This document shows positions 7,437-16,711 of a stretch of DNA of 64,000 bases, one piece after another. This stretch comes from Mesorhizobium hawassense. GTDB lineage: Bacteria > Pseudomonadota > Alphaproteobacteria > Rhizobiales > Rhizobiaceae. Both the position numbers and the translations under genes were made by a program. Numbering within the stretch: position 1 is the stretch's first letter; every line of letters starts with the position of its first letter. The notes beneath the pieces are model-generated. The model made no database searches, was not told the origin of the DNA, and saw only the letters and a program-made list of their open reading frames with translations. The DNA is taken from positions 248,001-312,000 of the forward strand of contig NZ_QMBP01000009.1 of the NCBI RefSeq assembly GCF_003289945.1, in the 5' to 3' direction.

Positions 7437-10003
7437 AATCTCATGTTAAAGCGGTTGTCATCGGCGGCGGCGTCGTCGGCTGCTCGGTGCTCTATCACCT
7501 CGCCAAGGCTGGCTGGACCGACATCATGCTGATCGAACGGTCGGAGCTCACTTCCGGCTCGTCCTGGCATGCGGCCGGCGGCTTCCATACGCTGAACGGC
7601 GACCCGAACGTCGCCAAGCTGCAGGCCTACACGGTCCAGCTCTACAAGGAGATCGAGGAGATTTCCGGCCAGTCCTGCTCGCTACATCTCACCGGCGGCG
7701 TGATGATGGCCGATACGCCCGAGCGCATGGACTTCCTGCGGCTGGCCCATGCCAAGGGCCGCTATCTCGGCATGGACACCGAACTGATCACGCCTTCGGA
7801 GGCTAAGGCGATGTTCCCGCTTATGGACGAAAAGAACTTCGTCGGCGCCATGTGGGATCCGGTCGAAGGCCATCTCGACCCTTCGGGCACGACCATTGCC
7901 TATTCCAAGGCGGCGAAAAAGCTCGGCGCCGAGATCGTGTTGCGCAACCGCGTCGTCGACTTGACGCAGCAGCCGGACGGCACTTGGAACGTCGTCACCG
8001 AGCAAGGCACGGTCCATGCCGAGCATGTCGTCAACTGCGGCGGTCTGTGGGCGCGCGAGATCGGCCGCATGGTCGGCGTCGAGCTGCCGGTGCTGGCGAT
8101 GGAGCACATGTACCTGCTCACCGAGCCGATGCCGGAGGTCGAGGAATTCAACAAGTCGACCGGCCGCGAGATGATCGGGGTGCTCGACTTCAAGGGCGAG
8201 ATCTACACCCGCCAGGAGCGCAACGGCATCCTGCTCGGCACCTATGAGAAGGCCTGCAAGCCGTGGTCGCCGGTCAACACGCCCTGGGATTTCGGCCATG
8301 AGTTGCTGCAGCCCGACATCGACCGCATCGCGCCGTCGCTGGAGATCGGCTTCAAGCATTTCCCCGGCATCGAGAAGGCCGGCATCAAGCAGATCATCAA
8401 TGGTCCCTTCACCTTCGCGCTCGACGGCAACCCGCTGGTCGGCCCGGTGCAGGGCCTGACCAATTTCTGGTGCGCCTGCGCCGTCATGGCCGGCTTCAGC
8501 CAGGGCGGCGGCGTCGGCCTCGCGCTGTCGAACTGGATGGTGCATGGCGATCCCGGCTTCGACGTCTGGGGCATGGACGTCGCCCGCTTCGGCGAATGGG
8601 CGAGCCTGCGCTACACCAACGCCAAGGTGCGCGAGAACTATTCGCGGCGCTTCTCGATCCGCTTCCCGAACGAGGAACTGCCGGCCGCGCGTCCGGCGCA
8701 GACCACGCCGCTTTACGACACCATGCTCGCCAACAACGCCGTCATGGGCGATAGCTGGGGTCTGGAAACCCCGCTCTGGTTCGCACCGAAGGGCAAGGAG
8801 CCGAAGGACATCGTCTCCTTCCACCGCTCCAACGATTTTGGCCCGATCGGCGAGGAAGTGCGTGCGACCCGCGAGCATGTCGGCGTCACCGAGATCGCCA
8901 ACTTCGCCAAATACGAGGTCTCCGGACCTGCCGCCGAGGACTTCCTCAACCGGCTGATGACCAACCGCATGCCGAAGGTCGGCCGCATCGTGCTGACCCC
9001 GATGGTCAACGAATTCGGCAAGCTGATCGGCGACTTCACCATCGCCAAGTCGGGCGAGGACCGCTTCATGATCTGGGGTTCGTCGGCCGCGCAGAAGTAC
9101 CATATGCGCTGGTTCGAGAAGCACTTGCCGAAGGACGGATCGGTGCGCATCCACCGCTTCGACCAGACGCTGGTCGGCCTGTCGATCGCCGGTCCGAAAT
9201 CGCGCGACCTCTTGCAGAAGCTGGTCGATGTCGACGTCTCGACCAAGGCCTTCCGCTTCATGGACTTCCGCGAGATGGCGGTCGGCGGCGCGCCCTGCAT
9301 GGTCAACCGCATCACCTATACCGGCGACCTCGGCTACGAGATCTGGATGGCGCCGGCCTATCAGCGGCTGGTCTACAAGGCGATCAAGGAAGCCGGTGCC
9401 GAGTTCGGCATCGTCGATTTCGGCATGCGCGCGCTGCTGTCGATGCGCCTGGAAAAGAACTTCCCGACCTGGTTCCGCGAGTTGCGGCCGATCTACGGAC
9501 CGTTCGAAGGCTCGATGGACCGCTTCATCAAGCTCGAGAAGAACGACTTCATCGGTCGCGAGGCCTCGGCGAAGGAACACGCTGAAGGACCGAAGCTGCG
9601 GCGCGTCTCCTTCATCGTCGACTCGGCCGATGCCGATGTAATGGGTGACGAGCCGATCTGGGCCAAGGTCAGCAAGGACTACGGCACCGTGGAGAAGCCG
9701 CATGGCTACGGCGCGCCGCGCTTCGACACGTCAGGCAAGGAAGTGCGCGGCTCCAAGGCCGCCGAAGGCGCGTCCGCCGTGCGCGGCATCGTCGATGGCG
9801 AGTGGCGCGTCGTCGGCTGGGTGACCTCGGGCGGCTATGCGCATTACGTCCAGAAGTCGATGGCGCAGGGTTACGTCCCGGCCGCTCTCGCCGAGGACGA
9901 AAGCGGCGGCCTGTTCGAGATCGAGATCCTCGGCCATCGTCGTCCGGCCCGTATCAATGTCGAGCCGCCCTTCGATCCGAGCGGCGAGAAGATGCGGACC
10001 TGA
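7433..10003 (+). CDS. Dimethylglycine/sarcosine dehydrogenase-like flavoprotein with GcvT domain
   Basis: An 856-aa two-domain protein. Residues 1 to about 400 are a DAO-type FAD domain with GGGVVG at 11-16. It carries the SSWHAAG motif with His46, the position that is covalently flavinylated in dimethylglycine dehydrogenase. Residues of about 440-850 form the GcvT/aminomethyltransferase-like folate domain, which accepts the one-carbon unit as methylene-THF. The predicted reaction is oxidative demethylation of dimethylglycine or sarcosine. Coupled by ATGA overlap to the DUF559 gene and downstream of mttB paralogue 1, it fits as the second step after betaine demethylation. Preference between dimethylglycine and sarcosine is not resolvable here. 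Confidence 0.9.
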   Translation: MKSHVKAVVIGGGVVGCSVLYHLAKAGWTDIMLIERSELTSGSSWHAAGGFHTLNGDPNVAKLQAYTVQLYKEIEEISGQSCSLHLTGGVMMADTPERMDFLRLAHAKGRYLGMDTELITPSEAKAMFPLMDEKNFVGAMWDPVEGHLDPSGTTIAYSKAAKKLGAEIVLRNRVVDLTQQPDGTWNVVTEQGTVHAEHVVNCGGLWAREIGRMVGVELPVLAMEHMYLLTEPMPEVEEFNKSTGREMIGVLDFKGEIYTRQERNGILLGTYEKACKPWSPVNTPWDFGHELLQPDIDRIAPSLEIGFKHFPGIEKAGIKQIINGPFTFALDGNPLVGPVQGLTNFWCACAVMAGFSQGGGVGLALSNWMVHGDPGFDVWGMDVARFGEWASLRYTNAKVRENYSRRFSIRFPNEELPAARPAQTTPLYDTMLANNAVMGDSWGLETPLWFAPKGKEPKDIVSFHRSNDFGPIGEEVRATREHVGVTEIANFAKYEVSGPAAEDFLNRLMTNRMPKVGRIVLTPMVNEFGKLIGDFTIAKSGEDRFMIWGSSAAQKYHMRWFEKHLPKDGSVRIHRFDQTLVGLSIAGPKSRDLLQKLVDVDVSTKAFRFMDFREMAVGGAPCMVNRITYTGDLGYEIWMAPAYQRLVYKAIKEAGAEFGIVDFGMRALLSMRLEKNFPTWFRELRPIYGPFEGSMDRFIKLEKNDFIGREASAKEHAEGPKLRRVSFIVDSADADVMGDEPIWAKVSKDYGTVEKPHGYGAPRFDTSGKEVRGSKAAEGASAVRGIVDGEWRVVGWVTSGGYAHYVQKSMAQGYVPAALAEDESGGLFEIEILGHRRPARINVEPPFDPSGEKMRT

Positions 10004-10036
10004 CGCGCCCGCTATTGTTGGATTGCTCCGGTCGTT

Positions 10037-11599
10037 ATGGCATGGTCGAGCCCGCTACCGGCGCATCAGCATGAGAAGACGATCCCCTTGCGGCAGCTAG
10101 AAAAATGGACCGATTGGCTCTGCGATGAACGGGTCGGTCCATTCAGCGCCGCGGTCGCGTTTCCCCTCCTCTACTGCCTGACCCAGATCGTGGTGATGGC
10201 GCTGTTGTCCCACGTCGCGGGCACCGGCGTCGGCGTCGACGATTCCGAGCAACTGATGGAAATGCGGTTCCTGGCTGCCGGCTACGGCAGCTCGCAGCCG
10301 CCCTTGTACACATGGCTCGCCATGCTCGCGGCCTCGCTGGTTGGAACCAGCGTCCTTGCGCTCAAGATCGTCAAATACGGCCTGCTCGCTGCGGGACTGA
10401 TCGCCTATTTCACCGCCATACGCCGCTTCGGCTATTCGAACCGAGCCGCTGCCGCCGGCATGTTCGGGCTGCTTCTGTTTCCGCAGATCTTCTGGGAGAT
10501 GCAGCACGCCCTCACCCACTCGGTCGCCATATTCTGTTTCACCTCGGTGCTGCTCTTGGCGCTGGTCGAGGTTGAGAAGCGGCGGTCGGCCATTGCCTAT
10601 GCGCTGTTCGGCCTGGCGACGGCGGCCGCCATGCTGTCGAAATACAACATCGTCATCTTCCTCGCCGCATTGTTCCTCGCGGCTCTGTCGCTTCGCGAAA
10701 CGCGGGCGGCGATCTTCGACCGCCGCTTGCTGATCAGCGTGGCCGTGGCGATCCTCGCCTGCCTCCCGACCCTTCACTGGAACATCACGCACCCGGATGA
10801 CTTCCTGGCGCACAGCGGTGGCTTCGGCGCTGGCCAAGGCGACGGTCTGATGGAGTCGGCAGCACTCACCCTGCGGGGGTTGGGCAACGCGATACTCAAT
10901 TTCGCAGGTCTGCCGATCGCTATCGTTGCCGTGGCGTTCTTCCTGGCGGCACGGACACCCGCGACAACCCCGCAGCCGGCGCGGTGGCCCGAGAAGCTGC
11001 TGTGGCGCACGGTCGCCCTCGCCTTGCTGGTCACGCTGGTGGTGGTTCTGGCCGGCGGCATCACGCAGTTTCGCGATCGCTGGGTGCTGCCCATATTCGT
11101 CCTTTTGCCCGCAGCCCTTGCCATGCGCTTCGATGCCATCGGCGAGAGGGGCGGAAAAGCGCAAGCCACCATCGTCTTCGTCGGCGCAGTCCTCGCCATC
11201 CTTGTGCTGCCAGTGAGCTGGTACATGCACGTGAACGGCGGCGACAGCCGCGGCAGCATCGTGCGCATGGACTACCGGTCGCTTTACGACCAGATCAGTG
11301 CCGATGGCCCGGTCAAGACCGTGGTCTCGAGCTGGTTCTGGGTCGGCAATCTGCGCCTGGTCGACGCCGACCTCATCGTGCTCGATGACGAGATACCGGA
11401 CTTCGCCCGCCTGATCCGCGAGCCGGCGGTGCTTGTCCTGACCGATGACAGGGAATCGTCCTCGGATGTCTTCGAGGAGATGGCGAAGGCCGGCTATACC
11501 ATGGACACAGTACACCGCCGTGTTGAGGTGCCGCAGGCGCTCGGCCTGCCGCCGCGCCAAGTCATCGTCACCAGACTGCACAAGAAGGCCGCGCCGTAA
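10037..11599 (+). CDS. GT39-like membrane glycosyltransferase
   Basis: A 520-aa integral membrane protein of the glycosyltransferase 39/ArnT-like (GT-C) group. It has about ten hydrophobic helices in the first 400 residues, and an extracytoplasmic acidic DDSEQLMEMRFL loop following the first helix provides the typical catalytic Asp/Glu site. The C-terminal ~130 residues are soluble. It should transfer a sugar from a polyprenyl-phosphate donor on the periplasmic face. The lipid-linked sugar operon at 48-56 kb could supply such a donor. The start is uncertain: ATG 10037 has only a weak ribosome site, and TTG near 10087 is an alternative. It is not obviously related to the betaine genes around it. 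Confidence 0.8.
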   Translation: MAWSSPLPAHQHEKTIPLRQLEKWTDWLCDERVGPFSAAVAFPLLYCLTQIVVMALLSHVAGTGVGVDDSEQLMEMRFLAAGYGSSQPPLYTWLAMLAASLVGTSVLALKIVKYGLLAAGLIAYFTAIRRFGYSNRAAAAGMFGLLLFPQIFWEMQHALTHSVAIFCFTSVLLLALVEVEKRRSAIAYALFGLATAAAMLSKYNIVIFLAALFLAALSLRETRAAIFDRRLLISVAVAILACLPTLHWNITHPDDFLAHSGGFGAGQGDGLMESAALTLRGLGNAILNFAGLPIAIVAVAFFLAARTPATTPQPARWPEKLLWRTVALALLVTLVVVLAGGITQFRDRWVLPIFVLLPAALAMRFDAIGERGGKAQATIVFVGAVLAILVLPVSWYMHVNGGDSRGSIVRMDYRSLYDQISADGPVKTVVSSWFWVGNLRLVDADLIVLDDEIPDFARLIREPAVLVLTDDRESSSDVFEEMAKAGYTMDTVHRRVEVPQALGLPPRQVIVTRLHKKAAP

Positions 11600-11615
11600 G
11601 TTTCAGGGGGAACGA

Positions 11616-12953
11616 ATGGACACGCAACGCTTCGGCCGCCACCGCAAGATCATGCCGTTCGAACCCGGCTCGATCGAAGCGCTGCGCGAGGCCTCGCGCG
11701 AGAAGGCGGCCTCGCTCAACCAGCATGTGCTGGGCTATGGCGCGACAGCCGAAGCCGAATGGGCGGCGGCGGGCATTGCAGCGCCCAACCTGCCCGTCAT
11801 GCGCAAATACCGGCTGGACCGCATCCGCGCAGAACTAAAGCGCCGCGACTACGCCGGCGCCCTGCTCTACGACCCGGTCAACATCCGATATGCGACGGAC
11901 TCGACCAACATGCAGCTCTGGGTGGCGCACAACCCGACCCGCCACTGCTTCGTCGCCACTGAAGGCCCGGTGGTGCTGTTCGACTATTTTTCCTGCGAGC
12001 ACCTGTCGGACCATTCGGGCGTCGTCGACGAGGTGCGGCCGGCGGTGTCGTGGATGTATCTCTACAGCGGCGAATTGACCGATGAGAAGGTCCGTCGCTG
12101 GGGAGCCGGCATCGCCGAGCTCGTGGCTGAGTTTGGCGGCAATCGCCGCATCGCGGTCGACCACATCAATCCCGAAGGCGTGGAAGAACTCGCCCGCCGC
12201 CGCATTTCCGTCGGCAATGGCGAGGCGGTGATGGAGAATGCGCGCCTCATCAAATCGTCGGACGAGATCCTCGCCATGCGCCGTTCGATCGTCGCCTGCG
12301 AGGCGGCGATGGGCGAGATGGAAGCGGCGCTGAAGCCCGGCATCTCCGAGAACGAGCTGTGGGCGGAGCTGCATCGCGGTAACATCGCGCGCGGCGGCGA
12401 ATGGATCGAGACAAGGCTCCTGTCTTCCGGCCCGCGCACCAATCCCTGGTTCCAGGAATGTTCCGCGCGAGTCATCGAGAATGGCGACCTCGTCGCCTTC
12501 GACACCGACCTGATCGGCCCTTACGGCTTCTGCGCCGACCTTTCACGCACCTGGCTTTGCGGCGACAAGCAACCGTCGAACGAGCAGCGGGACCTGTTCC
12601 GCATCGCCACCGACCAGATCGCCCATAACACGGATCTGATGCGGCCGGGCACCTCTTTCCGCGACCTCGTCGAACGCTCGGCGGTGCCGCCGGGCGACTG
12701 TTTCCCGACCCGCTACGGCGTGCTCTATCACGGCGTCGGCCTGGCCGACGAATATCCGACGCTGCCGCACGCAAGCGACTGGACCGCCGACACGCCCGAC
12801 GGCGTGCTCGAACCCGGCATGGTGCTTTGCGTAGAAAGCTATATCGGCAGGCTGGGCGGGCGCGAAGGCGTCAAGATCGAGGAGCAGATCCTGATCACCG
12901 GGACCGGCAACGAAAAACTGTCAGCCTACCCTCTGGACGAGCGGCTGCTCTGA
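11616..12953 (+). CDS. dddP: DddP-like DMSP lyase / M24 metallohydrolase-fold protein
   Basis: A 445-aa protein of the creatinase/M24 fold: an N-terminal domain to about residue 210, then a pita-bread domain. The metal ligands are Asp296 and Asp298 (FDTD), Asp308 (CADLSRT), His372 (YHGVG), Glu407 (VESYIG) and Glu422 (KIEEQ). As I recall the published DMSP lyase DddP structure, its ligands are Asp295/297/307, His371, Glu406 and Glu421, so all six match with the same spacing and a one-residue offset. Ordinary Xaa-Pro peptidases differ in this spacing. It would cleave dimethylsulfoniopropionate to dimethylsulfide and acrylate. The ATG at 11616 follows GGGGG by 5 nt. The alternative is an M24 hydrolase acting on another betaine-like substrate. 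Confidence 0.75.
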   Translation: MDTQRFGRHRKIMPFEPGSIEALREASREKAASLNQHVLGYGATAEAEWAAAGIAAPNLPVMRKYRLDRIRAELKRRDYAGALLYDPVNIRYATDSTNMQLWVAHNPTRHCFVATEGPVVLFDYFSCEHLSDHSGVVDEVRPAVSWMYLYSGELTDEKVRRWGAGIAELVAEFGGNRRIAVDHINPEGVEELARRRISVGNGEAVMENARLIKSSDEILAMRRSIVACEAAMGEMEAALKPGISENELWAELHRGNIARGGEWIETRLLSSGPRTNPWFQECSARVIENGDLVAFDTDLIGPYGFCADLSRTWLCGDKQPSNEQRDLFRIATDQIAHNTDLMRPGTSFRDLVERSAVPPGDCFPTRYGVLYHGVGLADEYPTLPHASDWTADTPDGVLEPGMVLCVESYIGRLGGREGVKIEEQILITGTGNEKLSAYPLDERLL

Positions 12954-13760
12954 CGCGCCGCCTTCGACCGCCGCGACGGCCTCGCGCATCGCCGCGACAA
13001 CCGCGGCCGGTGTGATCCTGGCTGTGATATAGGGCAGGCCCTTGCGCCGCGCCGTCCAGCCGACGATTTTGACGCCCCGCGCGGCCGGCTCGAAACGCTG
13101 CGCCAGCGCCCAGCTTTGGCAGTCGATTGCCGCGATATCCGCCCTGCCCTCGGCGACGGCGACGATCGACGACCGGTGGCCGCCACTTTCGCTGCGCGAG
13201 GCGAAGATGTCCAGGCTTTCGCCCATCGCTTCCAGGTCGCGCGTCAGCCCGATCAGCCCCGACATCGAATCCGGATTGTTGAAGGTGAAGCGCCTGCCAC
13301 GCAAAAGATCGATCGGGATGACGGCCTTGCCGTCCCGCGGCGACGCAATCGGTGGCCCGCCATCCGCGGCCATCACCAGCGCGCTGGAATAGAGCTCGCC
13401 CTGCCCGCCCTCGAACGCATCGTAGTTCGGCTGGGCGATCACCTGCACATGCCGCGCAAGGCCGAGTTCCATCGGCCCCCAGCAGGTTTGGCCGAAGAGC
13501 AGCGCCGGGCTCAGCCAGAGCTGGTGAAAATCGAGTTCGTCCGGGGGCAATGTCGCTGAATCGGGCGCGATCAGCTTGCCGGCGCTGTCGAGGATGCCGC
13601 CAGGCACCGCCGGCAATTCGCGATTGCTGCGCACGACCGCCTCCGGCGCATCGATGCCCCTTTGCCGGATGGCGTCGCGAAGCAGCACCCATTGCGCGTC
13701 GACCTCGCCACGCGCTTCGGGCCAGTCATACATCGGCAGGGCCGCAACGAACTTGCTCAT
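12921..13760 (-). CDS. PhnD-like substrate-binding protein without signal peptide
   Basis: A 279-aa protein of the PhnD/phosphonate-type periplasmic binding fold (PF12974): FVAALPMYDWPE at the start, a central TFNNPDSMSGLIGL segment, and a HRSSIVAVAEGRADIAAID hinge region. No signal peptide is seen and no permease or ATPase lies next to it, so it is probably a cytoplasmic sensor or enzyme-like relative rather than a transporter component. Its 3' end overlaps the convergent dddP-like gene by 33 nt. The ligand is unknown. The family call is good. Confidence 0.75.
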   Translation of the reverse strand: MSKFVAALPMYDWPEARGEVDAQWVLLRDAIRQRGIDAPEAVVRSNRELPAVPGGILDSAGKLIAPDSATLPPDELDFHQLWLSPALLFGQTCWGPMELGLARHVQVIAQPNYDAFEGGQGELYSSALVMAADGGPPIASPRDGKAVIPIDLLRGRRFTFNNPDSMSGLIGLTRDLEAMGESLDIFASRSESGGHRSSIVAVAEGRADIAAIDCQSWALAQRFEPAARGVKIVGWTARRKGLPYITARITPAAVVAAMREAVAAVEGGASEQPLVQRVG

Positions 13761-13837
13761 ATCGAACAGCTTTCAAAGACAGGCGATCTTCGGCGCCTGT
13801 GTTCCGCCGCGAAAAAAGCGATCGCGTAAAGTCGAGA

Positions 13838-14872
13838 TTACTCTTTCGGCGGCTCGGCCGGAACCGGCGCCGTGCCAAGTCCGCTGACATTGCGTGCCCG
13901 GACACGCGGCTTGAAGGCGCGGCCCGGCTCCGGCGTGCGACGCAACGCCGGATGGATGACCGGCTCCTTGGCCTTGAAAGCGAAGGATTTGATCAGGGCC
14001 AGATAGTTCGGGTAGACATAGCCGTTGTTCATGCGCAGCCATTCCTCGCGGCGCTCACGAAACAGCTTCGGCAATCTGTACCAGGCAACCGTCGGGCTCT
14101 TGTGATGCACGAAATGCAGGTTGTTGTTGAGGAACAGGAACGACAACGGCGAGCGTTCGACGATGATGGTGCGCCCTTCCGGATGTTCGGACCACTGATG
14201 CTCGGCATAGGTGCGCACAGAAATCAGCGACTGTCCGAGCCAGACCGGCACAAGCACGTAGAGCCACAGCGGTATGCCGAAGCCGAAGGTGACGATCGGA
14301 GCCACGATGGCAATGCCGATGGCGTGCAGCAGCCAGGCCCTGCGGATCGTCTTGTCGCCGGCGGCGATCTGCTTGGCGTCGTCGATGAAGAAGCCGACCG
14401 AGGACAGCCAGGGGCCGAGGACGAAGCGGCCGGCCATGGTGTTGTTGATCTTGAGCAGGAACTTCATCGCCGGCGGCAGTTCCTCATGCATCCAGAGCGC
14501 CTGATAATAGCTCTCCGGATCGTCGAGCGGATCGGTCAGCCGCTCGTCGGCGTGGTGGCGAAGGTGGATGGTCTTGAAGCGCCGGAACGGCCAGACGAGC
14601 CCGATCGGCAGGAAGACGAAGGCTTCGTTGATGCGGGCGCTGCGGGTGGGATGACCGTGAACCACCTCGTGCATCAGCGAGGACTGCAGCGCGAGGATCA
14701 GCGCCAGGGCGATCAACGCTATCAGGGGATGGGATGGCCAAAGCAGGAAGCCGGCGGCGAGCCATGTGCCGTAGCAGAAGAGTGCGAGGAATGCTGTCGG
14801 CCACTCGAGTGCCGGTGCGCTGCTGCGTCTCTTGTTCATGCCAGTATTCATGCTTGCCATGCTATCGACCAC
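13838..14872 (-). CDS. Membrane fatty acid desaturase family protein
   Basis: A 344-aa integral membrane di-iron protein with the three histidine boxes of the desaturase/hydroxylase family: HEVVHGH (near residue 68), HLRHH (near 103) and HFVHHK (near 258). Four hydrophobic helices lie between the boxes. Such enzymes use O2 to insert a double bond or hydroxyl into a lipid or alkyl chain. The C-terminal ~40 residues are Pro/Arg-rich and probably disordered. The start is ambiguous: GTG 14872 is very close to a GGAGGG, and ATG 14860 is 14 nt from it. The position next to the XRE regulator is head-to-head. The substrate is unknown. Confidence 0.85.
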   Translation of the reverse strand: MVDSMASMNTGMNKRRSSAPALEWPTAFLALFCYGTWLAAGFLLWPSHPLIALIALALILALQSSLMHEVVHGHPTRSARINEAFVFLPIGLVWPFRRFKTIHLRHHADERLTDPLDDPESYYQALWMHEELPPAMKFLLKINNTMAGRFVLGPWLSSVGFFIDDAKQIAAGDKTIRRAWLLHAIGIAIVAPIVTFGFGIPLWLYVLVPVWLGQSLISVRTYAEHQWSEHPEGRTIIVERSPLSFLFLNNNLHFVHHKSPTVAWYRLPKLFRERREEWLRMNNGYVYPNYLALIKSFAFKAKEPVIHPALRRTPEPGRAFKPRVRARNVSGLGTAPVPAEPPKE

Positions 14873-14946
14873 TGCCCTCCAGTCGCCGGAACCAACTCGA
14901 TTCCTGACAGCATTGTGTCAGGAGCCTGCCGTTACATCAACGCGAC

Positions 14947-14976
14947 AATGCGCACAAACTGTTGCGAGTGCGCATT
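14947..14976. promoter_or_regulatory. Inverted repeat in the desaturase/XRE divergent promoter region
   Basis: Exact 9-nt arms AATGCGCAC (14947-14955) and GTGCGCATT (14968-14976) are separated by 12 nt. They lie in an AT-richer stretch just before a possible TTGACG -35 box (14978-14983). They are well placed to be an operator for the XRE regulator starting at 15089, for the desaturase, or for both. Confidence 0.5.
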
Positions 14977-15088
14977 TTTGACGGCATATGTTATACATTG
15001 TAAACAAATATGGGGATTCATTTCCGCCTGAGCCACGTTCAGAAGGGCCTCGGCGCAAATTTTTCCTCTCGCAAGCAGGAGCAGCCTG

Positions 15089-15946
15089 ATGGACAAGCGC
15101 GATCTGTCGACGATCTTCCGGGAGCGGCTGAAATTGCTCTTGACAAGGTCCGACCTGAACCAGTCGGCCTTCGCCACGGCCGTCGGCATCGACCGCTCGG
15201 CGCTGTCGCAACTGCTGTCCGGTGCATCGACCCGCCTGCCCCGCGCCGAGACCCTTCTCAACATCGCCGCCGAGTTCAAGGTGTCGCTCGACTGGCTGCT
15301 CGGCTTGAGCCACGACGAAGGCGTTACCGGCGAAATCCGCGAGAGCCTGGAGATCGAGGAGGCGCCGGACGGCTTCGACCGCACGCTGCTCGCCAAATGG
15401 CATGCCGAGGCAGCCGGCACCAAGATCCGCTACGTGCCCGCCGGCATTCCCGACCTTTTGCGCACCGAGGCGCTGATCGATTACGAGGCCGGCATCGCCA
15501 ACAAGAGCCGCGAGGCGCAGGCCGGCGAAACGCAATACCGCATCGACTACACAAGGCGGCCGGAGACCGACATGGAAGTCTGCATGCCGCGCCACACCCT
15601 GGAGATATTTGCGCGCGGCCTCGGCGTCTGGGACCGTTTCCCGGAAGCCGAGCGGCGCAAGCAATTGCTGCATATGGCGGCGCTGCTCGACGACCTTTAC
15701 CCGACCTTCCGCCTGTTCCTCTATGACGGCCGCATGCGCTATTCGATCCCCTATACGATCTTCGGCCCCTATCGCGCCGCGATCTATGTTGGTGACATGT
15801 ATATCGTCTTGAGCGCCACCCAGCCGATCCGCACGCTTACCAGCCATTTCGACAATCTGATCCGGGCCGCCGACATCAACGCACACGAGGCGGCGAGCTT
15901 CGCGCAAAAGCTGGCCGCAATGTCCTTCCCGTCAGGCTCTGTCTGA
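15089..15946 (+). CDS. XRE-family transcriptional regulator
   Basis: A 285-aa regulator with an N-terminal HTH_XRE domain (residues about 8-65: LNQSAFATAVGIDRSALSQLLSG). A ~200-residue ligand- or partner-binding domain without a motif I recognise follows. The ATG has AGGAG 8 nt upstream. It is divergent from the desaturase and followed in the same direction by the DUF1989 gene and then bmt. It may therefore control local amine or C1 genes, and an inverted repeat at 14947-14976 is a candidate binding site. The effector is unknown. Confidence 0.85.
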   Translation: MDKRDLSTIFRERLKLLLTRSDLNQSAFATAVGIDRSALSQLLSGASTRLPRAETLLNIAAEFKVSLDWLLGLSHDEGVTGEIRESLEIEEAPDGFDRTLLAKWHAEAAGTKIRYVPAGIPDLLRTEALIDYEAGIANKSREAQAGETQYRIDYTRRPETDMEVCMPRHTLEIFARGLGVWDRFPEAERRKQLLHMAALLDDLYPTFRLFLYDGRMRYSIPYTIFGPYRAAIYVGDMYIVLSATQPIRTLTSHFDNLIRAADINAHEAASFAQKLAAMSFPSGSV

Positions 15947-16007
15947 TCGCCGGCACCGAGTTCATGCTGACGGCCGGCCGCCGCCGATCATAGTTTCAGG
16001 GAAATCC

Positions 16008-16610
16008 ATGCAAAAACCGCGTCATCTCGTCGTTCCTCCTCAGTCGGGCCGTTCGATGCGCATCAGGCGCGGCGACCTGATCCGCATCATCGATCCCAAA
16101 GGCCAGCAGGTCTCGGATCTTTGGGCTTTTTCGACCGAAGGAAGGCTCGACTGGCTGAGCACGTCGCAGACCCGTGACATCACCGAGCGGCTGTTTCCCA
16201 AACCGGGCGACCATTTCTACAGCGCTACAGGCAAGATCATGCTGACGCTGATCGAGGACGCCTCGCCCGGACCGCACGACATGCTCTACCCGGCCTGTGA
16301 CAGCGCGCTCTACGAACGGGCCGGCCTGCCCAACCACCCGAACTGCCGCGACAATCTGATGAAGGCGCTCGGCATAGAAGGCATCGAACTTCCCTTCACG
16401 CCTGACCCGGTCGATCTCTTCCAGAACTCAATGCCCCAGCCTGACGGGACCTTGGTGGTCGAGGCCTCGCTCAATCCGCCGGGCGGCTATGTAACGTTGC
16501 GCGCCGAACAGGATCTCCTGCTTGTCGTCACCGCCTGCTCGGTCGATCATCACCCGACCAATGGCGATGCCTGCACCGAGATCGAGGTCGAGATCACTCC
16601 GGCTTCGTAA
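16008..16610 (+). CDS. DUF1989 (urea carboxylase-associated) family protein
   Basis: A 200-aa member of the DUF1989 family, first noted beside urea/guanidine carboxylase genes: VPPQSGRSMRIRRGDLIRIIDPKGQQVSDLWAF, then PCDxxLYERAG-type segments (YPACDSALYERAG) and a C-terminal VVTACSVDHHPTNG containing probable metal ligands. Members are associated with amino- or guanidino-nitrogen degradation and some act as hydrolytic or isomerising enzymes. The role here is unknown. AGGGA lies 6 nt before the ATG. Placement between the XRE regulator and bmt suggests a link to nitrogenous methyl donors. Confidence 0.82.
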   Translation: MQKPRHLVVPPQSGRSMRIRRGDLIRIIDPKGQQVSDLWAFSTEGRLDWLSTSQTRDITERLFPKPGDHFYSATGKIMLTLIEDASPGPHDMLYPACDSALYERAGLPNHPNCRDNLMKALGIEGIELPFTPDPVDLFQNSMPQPDGTLVVEASLNPPGGYVTLRAEQDLLLVVTACSVDHHPTNGDACTEIEVEITPAS

Positions 16611-16638
16611 GCCTTCCTGGCCGCAAGCTCATTGACTG

Positions 16639-16660
16639 GATATAAAGACTTCTTTATATC
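16639..16660. promoter_or_regulatory. Operator-like 22-bp palindrome upstream of bmt
   Basis: Perfect 10-nt arms GATATAAAGA and TCTTTATATC around a CT spacer. The same two arms recur with an AC spacer at 30859-30880, upstream of the methyl-THF methyltransferase. The form resembles the operator described for SahR, an ArsR-family regulator responding to S-adenosylhomocysteine in alphaproteobacteria. That assignment is from memory and is an inference. Confidence 0.8.
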
Positions 16661-16711
16661 GTTATTTGAATTCGAGACATGAAAGCCATTCTAGGCAGGA
16701 AAGCTCAGGCC

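Noticed and set aside
7682..9703. Long antisense ORF (673 codons) across the dimethylglycine dehydrogenase-like gene
   Set aside because: High-GC shadow frame. Its product has no family motif and is His/Arg/Asp-rich, while the opposite strand encodes an intact, recognisable flavoprotein.
16611..16711. SAM-II or other riboswitch before bmt
   Set aside because: The upstream region is short and dominated by the 22-bp palindrome. I could not fold a conserved riboswitch core.
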